Source: DASRAU01 sp035638075 (GTDB lineage Bacteria; Acidobacteriota; Polarisedimenticolia; Gp22-AA2). From it: a stretch of 64,000 bases of DNA. The notes under the pieces were generated by a model. That model was given only the letters and a program-made list of their open reading frames with translations. It ran no database searches and was not told the origin of the DNA. Shown here in pieces: positions 26,951 through 35,170 of this stretch. The position numbers and the translations under genes are program-made. The stretch spans positions 106,805 through 170,804 of the forward strand of contig DASRAU010000016.1 of assembly GCA_035638075.1 (NCBI GenBank), in the 5' to 3' direction. Position 1 is the stretch's first letter. Each line of letters begins with the position of its first letter.

Positions 26951-28525
26951 TCAGTTGACGCGGTAGACGGGGCTCTCGGGCATCACACCGGGGGCGTGAA
27001 TCTCCGCGACCGGCGCGCCGGGATTGAGGGTCCGGATCACCTCGAGAACCGTCGGATCGGCGGCGATGACGGCGATGTAGGCCGTGCGGCCGTCGAGGGC
27101 CAGCCGCGCCGCGTCCTTCGATCCGAGCAGGACAGGCGGGTGGTCGCGCAGCTCGAAGCGGTAGCAGGCCGCCTCCGCCGGCCAGCCGTGCACGCGATAG
27201 CCCTTGCCGTTGGCGATGACGAACCGCTCCGCGCCCGCGGGCGCCTGCAGGAGCGCGCGTGCCGCGGCGCGAAAGGCCCCGTCGTGCTCACGCACGACCT
27301 CCGGCGACGCTCCCCATGTCACTCCGTAACGCCAGCCGCTGATCGCCGCCATGAGCAGGAAAGCCCCGATCGCCACGGGCGTCCCGGAGCGCGCGCCCAG
27401 GGGGCCGCTCCGGCGCAGCGCGTCGAAGAGAAGCGCCGCCGCCATCCCGGCGAGAAGCATCACCGCCGGCAGCACGCCGGCGCTGCGCAGTCCGTGCGGC
27501 ACCCCTTCGACCGACAGGAGATTCGGCAGGACCATCACCGGAAGCCACGTCAGCAGGAGAACCGCCGCGGCGCGCGGCCGCTCCACACCCGCTCCGACCC
27601 GCCGGCCGGCGAGCATCAGCACCGCCGCCGCCAGACCGCCGAGGAAGAGCAGCCCCGTCACCGGATCGAGCATCGGCGCGCCGGAGAGGTTGTGCCTCCA
27701 GTTGGCATCGCCGCGCACGTGGAACATCAGGAGCGTGGCGGCGACGTTGTGCTCGAGGTTCGCCGAGACTTTCCCGGGGCCGAGCCCCGGGCTGAAGACC
27801 GAGACGGTCCGCTTCGGATTGTTGAAGTCCGCCGGATGGTGCAGATAGTGCACGAGCATCGGCGAGGCGATGGCGAGCGCCGCGACGAAGAAGATCGCCA
27901 GTCCCGGCACGGCCCGCCTCCAGGCCGCGCGCGACAGGCCGATTTCCGCCATGAGATACGGCGGGACGAGCAGTGGCGCGACGCGCGACGACGGATACGC
28001 ATGCACCAGGAGCCCGAACAGGATGCCCGCGAGAAGGAAGCGTCCCCGCCCGGCGCCGCGCAGCCCCTCGACGAGCGCCGCCAGCGCGAAGGCCAGGAGC
28101 GTCGGCAGCAGGATGGCGCGGAAGCCGCTGCGGCTCAGGATGACGTGCCACAGCGACACGGCCATCAGCCCCGCGCCGAAGAGCCCCGCCCGCTCCATCC
28201 CGAGGGCGCGCCCGAGCCGCGCCACGCCCCAGCACCCCGCGATTCCGGCGAGCACGCCCGGCAGGCGCACGGTCACGTCCCCCGCCCCGAAAAGGAGGAA
28301 GAGAGCTCCCATGATGTTGGCGAAGAGCCCCTCGTCGAACTTGTAGTGCAGGCACGGATGCCCGGAGGCGGCCCGCAGCGCATCGAGGGCGGTGATGGCG
28401 ACGTCGCGGTAATGGGCCGGCGGGAGACGGGAGAGGGCGACGAGCCTGAGGAGCGCCGCGACCGCCAGGATCCCCAGGATCGGGGCCGCCTGGCGGAGCC
28501 GCGCGGTCCCCCGCCCCGGAATCAT
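26951..28525 (-). CDS. GT39/ArnT-like membrane glycosyltransferase
   Basis: This 524-residue protein has about ten to twelve membrane helices. After helix 1 comes a luminal loop with AHYRDVAITALDALRAASGH, then YKFDEGLFANIMGALFLLFG, the place where GT-C enzymes of the PMT/ArnT type carry catalytic Asp/Glu. Downstream, ERAGLFGAGLMAVSLWHVIL and SRSGFRAILLPTLLAFALAA are typical of PMT_2-domain proteins. They transfer sugars from lipid carriers. The start at ATG 28525 is chosen because TAAGAT ends 7 nt upstream; the ATG at 28534 lies inside that box. The acceptor is unknown. Confidence 0.82.
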   Translation of the reverse strand: MIPGRGTARLRQAAPILGILAVAALLRLVALSRLPPAHYRDVAITALDALRAASGHPCLHYKFDEGLFANIMGALFLLFGAGDVTVRLPGVLAGIAGCWGVARLGRALGMERAGLFGAGLMAVSLWHVILSRSGFRAILLPTLLAFALAALVEGLRGAGRGRFLLAGILFGLLVHAYPSSRVAPLLVPPYLMAEIGLSRAAWRRAVPGLAIFFVAALAIASPMLVHYLHHPADFNNPKRTVSVFSPGLGPGKVSANLEHNVAATLLMFHVRGDANWRHNLSGAPMLDPVTGLLFLGGLAAAVLMLAGRRVGAGVERPRAAAVLLLTWLPVMVLPNLLSVEGVPHGLRSAGVLPAVMLLAGMAAALLFDALRRSGPLGARSGTPVAIGAFLLMAAISGWRYGVTWGASPEVVREHDGAFRAAARALLQAPAGAERFVIANGKGYRVHGWPAEAACYRFELRDHPPVLLGSKDAARLALDGRTAYIAVIAADPTVLEVIRTLNPGAPVAEIHAPGVMPESPVYRVN

Positions 28526-28532
28526 GGGGCGC

Positions 28533-28538
28533 ATCTTA
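28533..28538 (-). promoter_or_regulatory. TAAGAT box of GT39 gene (leaderless type)
   Basis: TAAGAT ends 7 nt before the ATG at 28525. The same hexamer and 7-nt spacing occur before the TPR lipoprotein gene at 52174-52179. Confidence 0.45.
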
Positions 28539-28684
28539 GCGTGCCCCCACTCCGCCCCGCGCGCCGGGGATCCGGTCGACGGTCCGGGCCATCTCGTCGT
28601 CGGGATGCGGGACTGGTCGGCCGGAGCGCCAGGAGTTTGACACCCGCCGACGGCGCAGCATTTTTCCGGCGCGGACTCCGGCGC

Positions 28685-28712
28685 TTGCGTTCCGCCGGGC
28701 GGTCCCTATATT
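28685..28712 (+). promoter_or_regulatory. Promoter of receiver-domain gene
   Basis: TTGCGT at 28685-28690 and TATATT at 28707-28712 have a 16-nt spacer, 36 nt before the ATG; GGCGGAG gives a ribosome-binding site. Confidence 0.45.
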
Positions 28713-28748
28713 CGAACCGGCCGGCCGCATTCGCCGGGGCGGAGACCC

Positions 28749-29129
28749 ATGAACCCTGTCCGCATCCTTCTCGTCGACGATGAATCGAGCGTGCTCGATC
28801 TCGTTCGCACCACGCTCGAAACCTGCGGCCACGTCATCGACACGGCCGCCAGCAGTCACGAGGCGATGGAGAAAGTCCGCCGCAACGACTATGCGATGGT
28901 CATCCTCGACCTGCTCCTGCCGGACATGAACGGCTTCCTGCTGTCGCAGGAAATCCGCCGCGTGCGCCCCGATCTGGGCAACCGCATCCTCTTCATTTCC
29001 GGCATCCTCTTCGGCCAGAGCACCATCGAACACCTCGGCACCATCGGCGCCGGCTTCCTGAGCAAGCCCTTCCAGCTCCAGGCCCTCATCGAAGCCGTCG
29101 ACCGCATCGCCCAACCCCGCGCCGCGTAG
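28749..29129 (+). CDS. Stand-alone response regulator receiver domain
   Basis: The 126-residue protein is one CheY-like receiver with the acidic pair Asp10-Asp11, phospho-acceptor Asp54 in MVILDLLLPDMNG, switch Ser84 in FISG and Lys106 in FLSKPFQLQ. No output domain follows, so it must act through protein contacts, as CheY or Spo0F types do. No histidine kinase lies in the window. A structured hairpin region follows the stop. Confidence 0.93.
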   Translation: MNPVRILLVDDESSVLDLVRTTLETCGHVIDTAASSHEAMEKVRRNDYAMVILDLLLPDMNGFLLSQEIRRVRPDLGNRILFISGILFGQSTIEHLGTIGAGFLSKPFQLQALIEAVDRIAQPRAA

Positions 29130-29178
29130 CGGCGTCCCGCGACCCGTTCTTCGCGCGCTTCGAATCCACCCGTGGTCC

Positions 29179-29265
29179 GTGCGTTCGGGCCACGTGAAGA
29201 AGTCCTGCGCGTGCCCGGCGCCTCGCGGGCGCAGATTGAGGACGACGAAGGTGGCCCGAACGCAC
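29179..29265. repeat. 15-bp perfect inverted repeat, 57-nt spacer
   Basis: GTGCGTTCGGGCCAC at 29179-29193 is the exact reverse complement of 29251-29265. The enclosed 57 nt are GC-rich. It abuts a second hairpin (29266-29303). There is no coding frame. Confidence 0.7.
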
Positions 29266-29303
29266 AAGCGCCACGGACGGTGTCGCGGCCGTCCGTGGCG
29301 CTT
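29266..29303. terminator. 15-bp hairpin with 8-nt loop between convergent genes
   Basis: AAGCGCCACGGACGG at 29266-29280 pairs perfectly with CCGTCCGTGGCGCTT at 29289-29303. With AA/TT at its base it could act as a bidirectional terminator for the receiver gene and the convergent gene ending at 29393. A long T-run is missing. Together with the neighbouring repeat it could also be part of a structured RNA. Confidence 0.5.
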
Positions 29304-29392
29304 CCCGTTGAGGAGGGGGCGTCGTGAGGTCGACGCCGGCGCGATATGGTGAGTCGCGGGTGGGGCAGTTCCTCTCGTGACCCTCCGACCGG

Positions 29393-29884
29393 CTAGCGGC
29401 GATCCAGTGAGACGCCGGCCTTGCGCGCTTCGTCCGCCACCGCGTCGAGGCGCATGTCGAGCAGCGCCACCCGCTTGGCGAGCTCCTGGATGAGCGGCCT
29501 CGCCTGCGCGCGGTAGCCGAGCCGGACGTCGAAGCTGCGGGTGTCGCCCGCGAACGCCGACTCGGAGAAGGCGACCTGGTCGATCTCGTACTGCAGCTCG
29601 GACATGAGCATGTCGCGATCGACCCGGACGCTGTTGAAGTAAGCCTGGAACGCTTCGGACGCCGGCGACGGGGCCTCCTCGGCGACAGGCGCCGCGCCTC
29701 GAGGCGCGGCGGCCGGGGCCTGGACCTTCTGGACCGCCAGCGGCGGCAGGCGCTTCAGGTCCTGGTTGGTGTACGCGCCCGGCACCTCGATCTTCACCAG
29801 GTCCGCGTTGGTGTACGTCTTTGCTTCCTGAGCCAGTGCAGCGGCCGGCACGAGCCAGACCGCCAGGACGACAGCGTGCTTCAT
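29393..29884 (-). CDS. Hypothetical secreted protein
   Basis: The 163-residue protein has a signal peptide (MKHAVVLAVWLVPAAALAQE, cleavage ALA-QE). Next come KTYTNADLVKIEVPGAYTNQ and DLKRLPPLAVQKVQAP, where the element YTNxDLxK occurs twice, then an Ala/Pro linker and a helical coiled-coil-like C-terminal part. YTNxDL repeats of this kind recur in small exported proteins of unknown role. GGGAGG lies 4-5 nt before the ATG, and the promoter is at 30001-30029. The frame is open another 430 bp upstream, but that crosses the promoter. Confidence 0.7.
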   Translation of the reverse strand: MKHAVVLAVWLVPAAALAQEAKTYTNADLVKIEVPGAYTNQDLKRLPPLAVQKVQAPAAAPRGAAPVAEEAPSPASEAFQAYFNSVRVDRDMLMSELQYEIDQVAFSESAFAGDTRSFDVRLGYRAQARPLIQELAKRVALLDMRLDAVADEARKAGVSLDRR

Positions 29885-29915
29885 GAATCCTCCCGTGCGC
29901 CCGAGGTCCGCCGGA

Positions 29916-29939
29916 GGAGGACGCGGGGCCGCGTCCTCC
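29916..29939 (-). other. Hairpin in 5' leader of the gene at 29393-29884
   Basis: GGAGGACGCGG (29916-29926) pairs with CCGCGTCCTCC (29929-29939). It lies about 30 nt upstream of the start codon, inside the transcribed leader, and could affect translation or mRNA stability. Confidence 0.4.
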
Positions 29940-30000
29940 AACTGCTGCCGGAAGGGCCGTCCCGATTCGGCCCGCGGACACCGTGGCGCGGTGTGCGTTC

Positions 30001-30029
30001 CATATACGCCGACGCCCCCGCCGGGACAA
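30001..30029 (-). promoter_or_regulatory. Promoter of the gene at 29393-29884
   Basis: On the minus strand TTGTCC (30029-30024) and TATATG (30006-30001) have a 17-nt spacer. The leader is about 110 nt. Confidence 0.5.
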
Positions 30030-30163
30030 CCGGATTCGTCATCGGGATCGCCGGAACTCCTTGTCCCGCACGGAGTCTGAAGGATGACGCACGCCGTCGG
30101 GAATCTGACGTCGGCGGCGACGACGTGCGCCCGGACGTCCTCCCGTCCGCGAGGCCCGGACGA

Positions 30164-30193
30164 TTGAAACGGAGGGCATGCGGCCGCTATAAT
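30164..30193 (+). promoter_or_regulatory. Promoter of single-chain M16 peptidase gene
   Basis: TTGAAA at 30164-30169 and a perfect TATAAT at 30188-30193 have an 18-nt spacer. Transcription would start near 30200, so the coding start must lie after that point. Confidence 0.6.
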
Positions 30194-30215
30194 CCGCGCC
30201 TTTCGGGGGCTCCCC

Positions 30216-33044
30216 ATCCGCACGCGCCGACTGATTGCGGTCCTTCTCGTCTCCAGCCTCGCCACCTTCGCGGCCACACCCGCCCGCGCCGCGGCCGGGG
30301 TTCCCGAAACGCGCACCCTGCCGAACGGGCTGCGCGTCGTGCTCCTCGAGGATCACGCGCTGCCGCTCGTCGCCGTGAGCCTCTGGGTCGGATCCGGCAG
30401 CAAGGACGAGGTGGAGTCGTCCGCCGGCTACGCCCACTTCCTCGAGCACCTCGTCCAGCGCGGCACCGACAGCTCCGGCCCGTTCGAGTACACGCGCAAG
30501 GCGCAGCGCTGGGGCGGCGCCCTGTCGGTGCGCGCGAACTACGACCGCACCGCCATCACCCTCTCCGGCGTGCCGTCGAGCCTCGACGACCTCATCCAGG
30601 CGGCGGCGTCGATGGCCTTCAAGGCGACCCTCAAGGACACCGAGATCGACCAGGAGCTGGGCACCCTGTCCCAGGAGATCCGCACCTACTACGACCTGCC
30701 CTCGTCGGTGTCGCTGTTCGAGGGGATGCGCGCCGCGTTCCCCGGGCATCCGTACCGCTTCCCCTCGCTCGGGCATTTCCGCAGCGTCGGGACGCTCAAG
30801 GCGGAGCCGCTCACCGCGTTCTACAAGAACCTCTATGTCCCAAACAACATGGCGATCGCCGTCGCGGGGGATTTCGATGCCCGCGCCGCCGCGTCGCGGA
30901 TCGAGGCCGCCTTCGGCTCCGCGTCGAAGAGCGCCACGCTGCCGCCGCGTCCCCAGGCGCCCGGGACCTTCCCGGGGCACTCCGACATCGAGAAGAAGCT
31001 CGACTTCGGCGAATCGTGGACGGCGCTTCTGTTCACCGGTCCCGGCTACCGACATCCCGATCGGCCGGCGTTCGAGGCCCTCTCGGCGGCGCTGGCCGAT
31101 CCCGCGTCGTCACCGCTGCCGCTGGCGACGACGCGCGATCAGAACGGCACGCTGTCGCAGGCGTCCTTCTACGGCCTCGAGGACGCCGGCCTCCTGTACA
31201 TCGCCGTGAACCCGTCGACACCGCAGCTGTCGTACAACGCCGCCGCCTCCGCCCTGCGCGCGGTGGTCTCCATCCGCGCCACGGGGTTCACCGACGCGTC
31301 GGCGCGCGAGCTCGCTGCGCGGCTGGTGCGCGACGAGCGGCAGCGCTCCTCGAGCGTGACGGAGCGCGCGGAGCGGCTCGGTGAAGCGGCCCTGTTCGGC
31401 GGCACGCGCTACTACTGGGACCGCCCCGACGTGCTCGGGCGCCTCACCGCGGCCGAGCTGAATCGCGTCGCCGCGAAATACCTCGTCCCGGAGAACTGCC
31501 GCCTGATGGTGCTCGTCCCCAAGGGGACGCCCGACCTCCCGGAGGAGAGCAAGGCCGCCTTCCACAAGGTGTTCGACACGCTGAAGGGCCCCGACAACGC
31601 CGGCCCCCCGGGCCTCGATGCGACGCTCTACCCGCCGTCCGAGTCGGCGAAGGTCGATGCTCTGGCGTGGGGCAAGGGCGGCGGTGCCGTGCTCGGCACA
31701 CCACGCCGCACCGTCCTCAAGAACGGCCTGACGCTCCTCGTGCTCGAGGATCACCGCATGCCTCTGGCCGCGGTCTCGGTGACCCTCAAGGGAGGGTCGG
31801 CGACCGACGAGCCGGGGAAGGAGGGACGCGCGGGGCTCCTCCTGCGCATCCTCGGGACCCGCACCGCGCAGGCGCTGCGCGACCGCCCGGCCGGCCCGGA
31901 GAAGCGTCCCGGCCTTCTCCCCGAGGCGCAGACCGGCCGCGATCTGCTCGAGCTGCGTTTCACCGGGGACGCGGCGGACGTGGCGGCCGGTCTCGAGGCG
32001 ATTGCGAAGAGCCTGCGCGAGGGCGTCGCCGGCGCCGATGTCGAGCGGGTCCGCCAGGCGGCGCTGCAGAACCTCGCGCGCGCGGAGCAGCGCGCGGACG
32101 TCGTGGGGCTCGATCTGTTCCACGAGAAGGTGTACGCCGGACATCCGTACGCGCAGCGTCCCGACGGCACGACAGCCGGCGTGCAGGCCGTCACCGCGGC
32201 CGACCTGCAGGCGATCGCGCCGACGCTGCTCGATCCTGCGGCGTGCGTCGTGGCGGTGGCCGGCGACGTGGACGCGGCCGAACTCGGGCGCGCCGTGGAG
32301 AAGCAGTTCGGACCCTGGAAAGGAACGGGCGGGAAGCACCCGGCCGATGCGAAGCCGGCCGCCGCCACGGCCGCGGCACCGGCGTCGAAGCCCGCCGCCA
32401 AAGCGGGCGCGGCCGCGCCGGCCGAGGGCTCCGGGCCCGAAGGCGAGGCGGCTCCGGCGCCCGAGGCCCCGGTCTTCCCCGCCACCGCGGGTGCGCAGCC
32501 CGGTGAGTACACGCGCCAGCTCGCGACGACGCAGAGCCTGGCGATCGTCGGCGTGCCGGCGGTGCCGCTGCAGAACGCCGACTTCGACCTGGTGCGCAAC
32601 CTCGGAGCCGCGGTGACCCTCTTCGGTTTCGAGGAGATGGTGTTCACGCGGCGCGCGGCTTTCGGCGTCAGCGGCAGCCCGGAGGGCTATCGCGACGGCG
32701 GCGCGCTGATCTTCGAGGCCACGACCCAGCACGCGCGGCGCGGTGAGGCGGTCTTCGAGCTGCAGCGTCTCATGCGCCGCCTCGCGGTGGAGGACCTCAC
32801 GGAGACCGATCGCCGCGATCTCACCCGCATCCAGGCAGGGCGCGCCGCCGCGGCGGCGCAGGGCACGCAGGCGCTCGCGAGCCTGCTCGCCTACCGCGAG
32901 GCCAGCGGCCTCGACGCGCTCGCCTGGCGCCGCGACCTGACGGCGGGCGATCCTCCCGCCGCGGCCGCGCTGAAATCCCTGGCCGAGCGCCTGTTCCAGA
33001 CCGAACGCAGCGTCCGGGTCGTCATCGGTCCACCCTCGCAGTAA
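30216..33044 (+). CDS. Single-chain M16 zinc metallopeptidase (two M16 halves), non-canonical start
   Basis: The protein of about 940 residues fuses a catalytic M16 half (HFLEH near residue 74, in AGYAHFLEHLVQRGTDS) to a second half without the zinc motif (about 490-940), joined by an Ala/Pro-rich linker. A clear signal peptide (RTRRLIAVLLVSSLATFAAT, ending PARA) precedes it, but no ATG, GTG or TTG lies in frame before it; the first GTG, at 30339, is inside the first strand. ATC at 30216, with GGGGG 6 nt upstream, or CTG at 30231 are the candidates. The stated start is a best guess. Confidence 0.85.
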   Translation: MRTRRLIAVLLVSSLATFAATPARAAAGVPETRTLPNGLRVVLLEDHALPLVAVSLWVGSGSKDEVESSAGYAHFLEHLVQRGTDSSGPFEYTRKAQRWGGALSVRANYDRTAITLSGVPSSLDDLIQAAASMAFKATLKDTEIDQELGTLSQEIRTYYDLPSSVSLFEGMRAAFPGHPYRFPSLGHFRSVGTLKAEPLTAFYKNLYVPNNMAIAVAGDFDARAAASRIEAAFGSASKSATLPPRPQAPGTFPGHSDIEKKLDFGESWTALLFTGPGYRHPDRPAFEALSAALADPASSPLPLATTRDQNGTLSQASFYGLEDAGLLYIAVNPSTPQLSYNAAASALRAVVSIRATGFTDASARELAARLVRDERQRSSSVTERAERLGEAALFGGTRYYWDRPDVLGRLTAAELNRVAAKYLVPENCRLMVLVPKGTPDLPEESKAAFHKVFDTLKGPDNAGPPGLDATLYPPSESAKVDALAWGKGGGAVLGTPRRTVLKNGLTLLVLEDHRMPLAAVSVTLKGGSATDEPGKEGRAGLLLRILGTRTAQALRDRPAGPEKRPGLLPEAQTGRDLLELRFTGDAADVAAGLEAIAKSLREGVAGADVERVRQAALQNLARAEQRADVVGLDLFHEKVYAGHPYAQRPDGTTAGVQAVTAADLQAIAPTLLDPAACVVAVAGDVDAAELGRAVEKQFGPWKGTGGKHPADAKPAAATAAAPASKPAAKAGAAAPAEGSGPEGEAAPAPEAPVFPATAGAQPGEYTRQLATTQSLAIVGVPAVPLQNADFDLVRNLGAAVTLFGFEEMVFTRRAAFGVSGSPEGYRDGGALIFEATTQHARRGEAVFELQRLMRRLAVEDLTETDRRDLTRIQAGRAAAAAQGTQALASLLAYREASGLDALAWRRDLTAGDPPAAAALKSLAERLFQTERSVRVVIGPPSQ

Positions 33045-33081
33045 AGGAGCCCGGCACGCGCCGGGGCGGACGGGAGGTCCC

Positions 33082-34041
33082 TTGTCAGAAGCGCCGGTCC
33101 TGTCGATCGTCCTGCCGGTCCACGACGAAGCCACCGTCCTGGAGGAGACCGTCGTCCGCCTGCGGGACGTCCTCGTGCCCCTGGGACGCTCGTTCGAAAT
33201 CCTCGTCGTGGACGACGGCTCGACGGACGGGAGCGGCGCCGCGTGCACGGCGCTCGCCGCCCGCGACCCGCGCCTCGTCCTGGTGACGCTGACGCGCCGC
33301 TTCGGCAAGGAAGCGGCGCTCGCGGCGGGGCTGGAGGCGGCGCGCGGCGACGCGGTCGTGCTGATGGACGCGGACCTGCAGCACCCCCCGGATCTCATTC
33401 CCGAAATGGTGCGGCGCTGGGACGAAGGGTGCGAGGTGGTCGAGGCGGTGCGGCGCGAAGGCGGTCCGCAGGCCCTTCCGCACCGGCTGCTGGCGCGTGC
33501 CTTCTATGCGCTGCTCGGCCGCGCCGTCGGGCGCGACCTGCAGGGCGCGACCGACTTCAAGCTGCTCGACCGGCAGGCGGTTGAGGCGCTCCTCTCCTGC
33601 GGCGAGCGCAACCGTTTCTTCCGCGGGCTGGTCGCCTGGATCGGGTTCACGACCGGTGAGGTGCCCTTCACGCCGCCTGTCCGCCACGGCGGCCGCAGCA
33701 AGTGGTCCTTCACCGATCTGCTGGGCTACTCGGTGCGGAGCCTCCTGGCGTTCACCTCGCTGCCGCTGCGGATCGTCGCCGCGGCGGGGCTGGTGATGGT
33801 CCTGCTCGGGGCGCTGCTCGCCGTGCAGACGCTGTGGAACTGGTTGTCCGGCCACGCGGTGAGCGGCTTCACCACGGTCATCCTGGTGGAGCTCATCCTG
33901 GGCGGGCTGATCCTGACGAGCCTCGGCGTGATCGCGGCCTACCTGGCGCTCCTCTACGAGGAGCAGAAGGGGCGACCCCTCTACCTCGTGCGCCGCCCGC
34001 GCGACGCGCGTCCAGCCGGCCCGGACGAGCCGCGACGGTAG
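33082..34041 (+). CDS. GT2 family glycosyltransferase, polyprenyl-phosphate sugar synthase type
   Basis: The 319-residue protein has an N-terminal GT-A domain of the DPM1/GtrB type: LSIVLPVHDEATVLEETVVR, DDGSTDGSG, and the DxD region in VVLMDADLQHPPDLIPEMVR. Two C-terminal membrane helices follow (LRIVAAAGLVMVLLGALLAV and VILVELILGGLILTSLGVIA). Such enzymes load a sugar on undecaprenyl phosphate for use by membrane GT-C transferases, such as the GT39-like protein at 26951-28525. The TTG start at 33082 has GGGAGG 4-6 nt upstream. The last 61 bp overlap the convergent moaC. Confidence 0.92.
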   Translation: MSEAPVLSIVLPVHDEATVLEETVVRLRDVLVPLGRSFEILVVDDGSTDGSGAACTALAARDPRLVLVTLTRRFGKEAALAAGLEAARGDAVVLMDADLQHPPDLIPEMVRRWDEGCEVVEAVRREGGPQALPHRLLARAFYALLGRAVGRDLQGATDFKLLDRQAVEALLSCGERNRFFRGLVAWIGFTTGEVPFTPPVRHGGRSKWSFTDLLGYSVRSLLAFTSLPLRIVAAAGLVMVLLGALLAVQTLWNWLSGHAVSGFTTVILVELILGGLILTSLGVIAAYLALLYEEQKGRPLYLVRRPRDARPAGPDEPRR

Positions 34042-34469
34042 AGGCCGCTGCGGCCGCCGCTCTTCTCCTCCAGACGCACGGGACCGAGGACCATGGCGCG
34101 GTCAAGAGCCTTGGTCATGTCGTAGAGCGTCAGAAGCGCCGCCGCGACGGCGACGAGCGCCTCCATTTCGACCCCGGTGGTCCAGCGGGCGCGCGCCGTC
34201 GCCTCGACGCGCACCGCCCGGCGGCGCGGCTCGAAGGAGAGCTCGATCGCCACCTGGTCGAGCGGGATGACGTGGCAGAGCGGGATCCACTCGGAGGTCC
34301 GCTTCGCCGCCGCGATGCCGGCGGCGCGCGCCAGGGCGAGCGCGTCCCCCTTCGCGAGCGAACGGCCGCGCAGCGCACGGAACGCGGCCGCGCTCATGGT
34401 CAGGCGTCCCGACGCACGGGCCGCACGCAGGGTGACGGGCTTGGCGCCGACGTCCACCATGCGTGCCAC
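33981..34469 (-). CDS. moaC: Cyclic pyranopterin monophosphate synthase (molybdenum cofactor)
   Basis: The 162-residue MoaC keeps the family core: MVDVGAKPVTLRAARASG, KGDALALARAAGIAAAKRTS, IPLCHVIPLDQV, TTGVEMEALVAVAAALLTLY and DMTKALDRAMVLGPVRLEEK with SGGRSG. Conserved MoaC residues also lie upstream of the annotated GTG (LTHLDRRG), and no ATG/GTG/TTG precedes them in frame, so a CTG start at 34493 is possible. The last 20 residues extend beyond the usual end and overlap the GT2 gene. The product acts in cytoplasmic molybdopterin synthesis. Confidence 0.9.
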   Translation of the reverse strand: MARMVDVGAKPVTLRAARASGRLTMSAAAFRALRGRSLAKGDALALARAAGIAAAKRTSEWIPLCHVIPLDQVAIELSFEPRRRAVRVEATARARWTTGVEMEALVAVAAALLTLYDMTKALDRAMVLGPVRLEEKSGGRSGLYRRGSSGPAGRASRGRRTR

Positions 34470-34513
34470 GCCGCGCCGATCGAGGTGGGTCAGGCGGGGC
34501 CGGCCGCGCCGGC

Positions 34514-35122
34514 TCAGGCCGCCCTCCCCGGATCGCCCGCCGGCAGAAGCGCCGCCGCCCGGCGCAGATCATCCGGCGTGTTGACGTTGAGGAACATCTG
34601 CTCGTCGCCCCAGGCCGCGAGCTCCGGGAGCTCGACGATGCGCGGCGCGAGCGCCGTCACCGCCCCCTGCACCGAGGTCTCCCCCGCCGCCAGCGCCGCG
34701 TCGAACGCCGCCACGGCCGGTTCGCCGTAGGCGGCGGCGAGCACCTGGAGCTTCCCGAAGGCGCGCGGCACCACCGCCGGGGCCGAGGCGAGCCCGTCGA
34801 CGAGAAACGCCACCACCTCCGCGGGCAAGAGCGGCAGGTCGCAGGCAAGCGCGAAGGCCGGCCCGGAGGCTCCGCCGAGTCCCATCCGCAGCGCCTGCAG
34901 CGGACCCATCCCCTCGTCGTCGATGAGACGCACGCCGAGGCGATCGAGATCGGGCCGCGGCGGCGAGACGACGACGGGCGTTCCGCCGGCGCGCCGGATG
35001 ATGTCCACCGCGCGCGCCAGCAGCGTCCGGCCGCCGAGGTCGATCGACGCCTTGTCGCGCCCCATGCGGGTGGATCGCCCCCCCGCGAGGACGATGCCGG
35101 TGAACGGAGCGGTGCGAGTCAC
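34514..35122 (-). CDS. mobA: Molybdenum cofactor guanylyltransferase
   Basis: The 202-residue nucleotidyltransferase starts VTRTAPFTGIVLAGGRSTRM, with GRDKA completing the LAGGxSxRMGxDKA motif. It also has DDEGMGPLQALRMGL, ALACDLPLLPAEVVAFLVDG and FLNVNTPDDLRRA. It adds GMP to molybdopterin. GTG at 35122 is chosen because TATGCT ends 6 nt upstream; in-frame ATGs further up would lie in or before that box. It is followed by moaC. No molybdoenzyme is in the window. Confidence 0.9.
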   Translation of the reverse strand: MTRTAPFTGIVLAGGRSTRMGRDKASIDLGGRTLLARAVDIIRRAGGTPVVVSPPRPDLDRLGVRLIDDEGMGPLQALRMGLGGASGPAFALACDLPLLPAEVVAFLVDGLASAPAVVPRAFGKLQVLAAAYGEPAVAAFDAALAAGETSVQGAVTALAPRIVELPELAAWGDEQMFLNVNTPDDLRRAAALLPAGDPGRAA

Positions 35123-35128
35123 GGGCGC

Positions 35129-35149
35129 AGCATACATCGCGTGTATCAT
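35129..35149. promoter_or_regulatory. Back-to-back -10 boxes for mobA (minus) and cupredoxin (plus)
   Basis: TATGCT on the minus strand (35134-35129) ends 6 nt before the mobA GTG. TATCAT on the plus strand (35144-35149) ends 21 nt before the cupredoxin ATG at 35171. The two boxes are only 9 bp apart, so polymerases could compete. Confidence 0.45.
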
Positions 35150-35170
35150 GGCCGCTCCTTCGAGGACGTC

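Noticed and set aside
25178..28783. A 1,200-codon plus-strand frame spanning two opposite-strand genes
   Set aside because: It covers the GIY-YIG gene in the wrong frame and the GT39 gene in antisense; its translation is Arg/Gly/Pro-rich without motifs.
28749..29129. Receiver protein as half of a local two-component system
   Set aside because: No histidine kinase or output-domain gene is adjacent; the neighbours are a glycosyltransferase and a small secreted protein.
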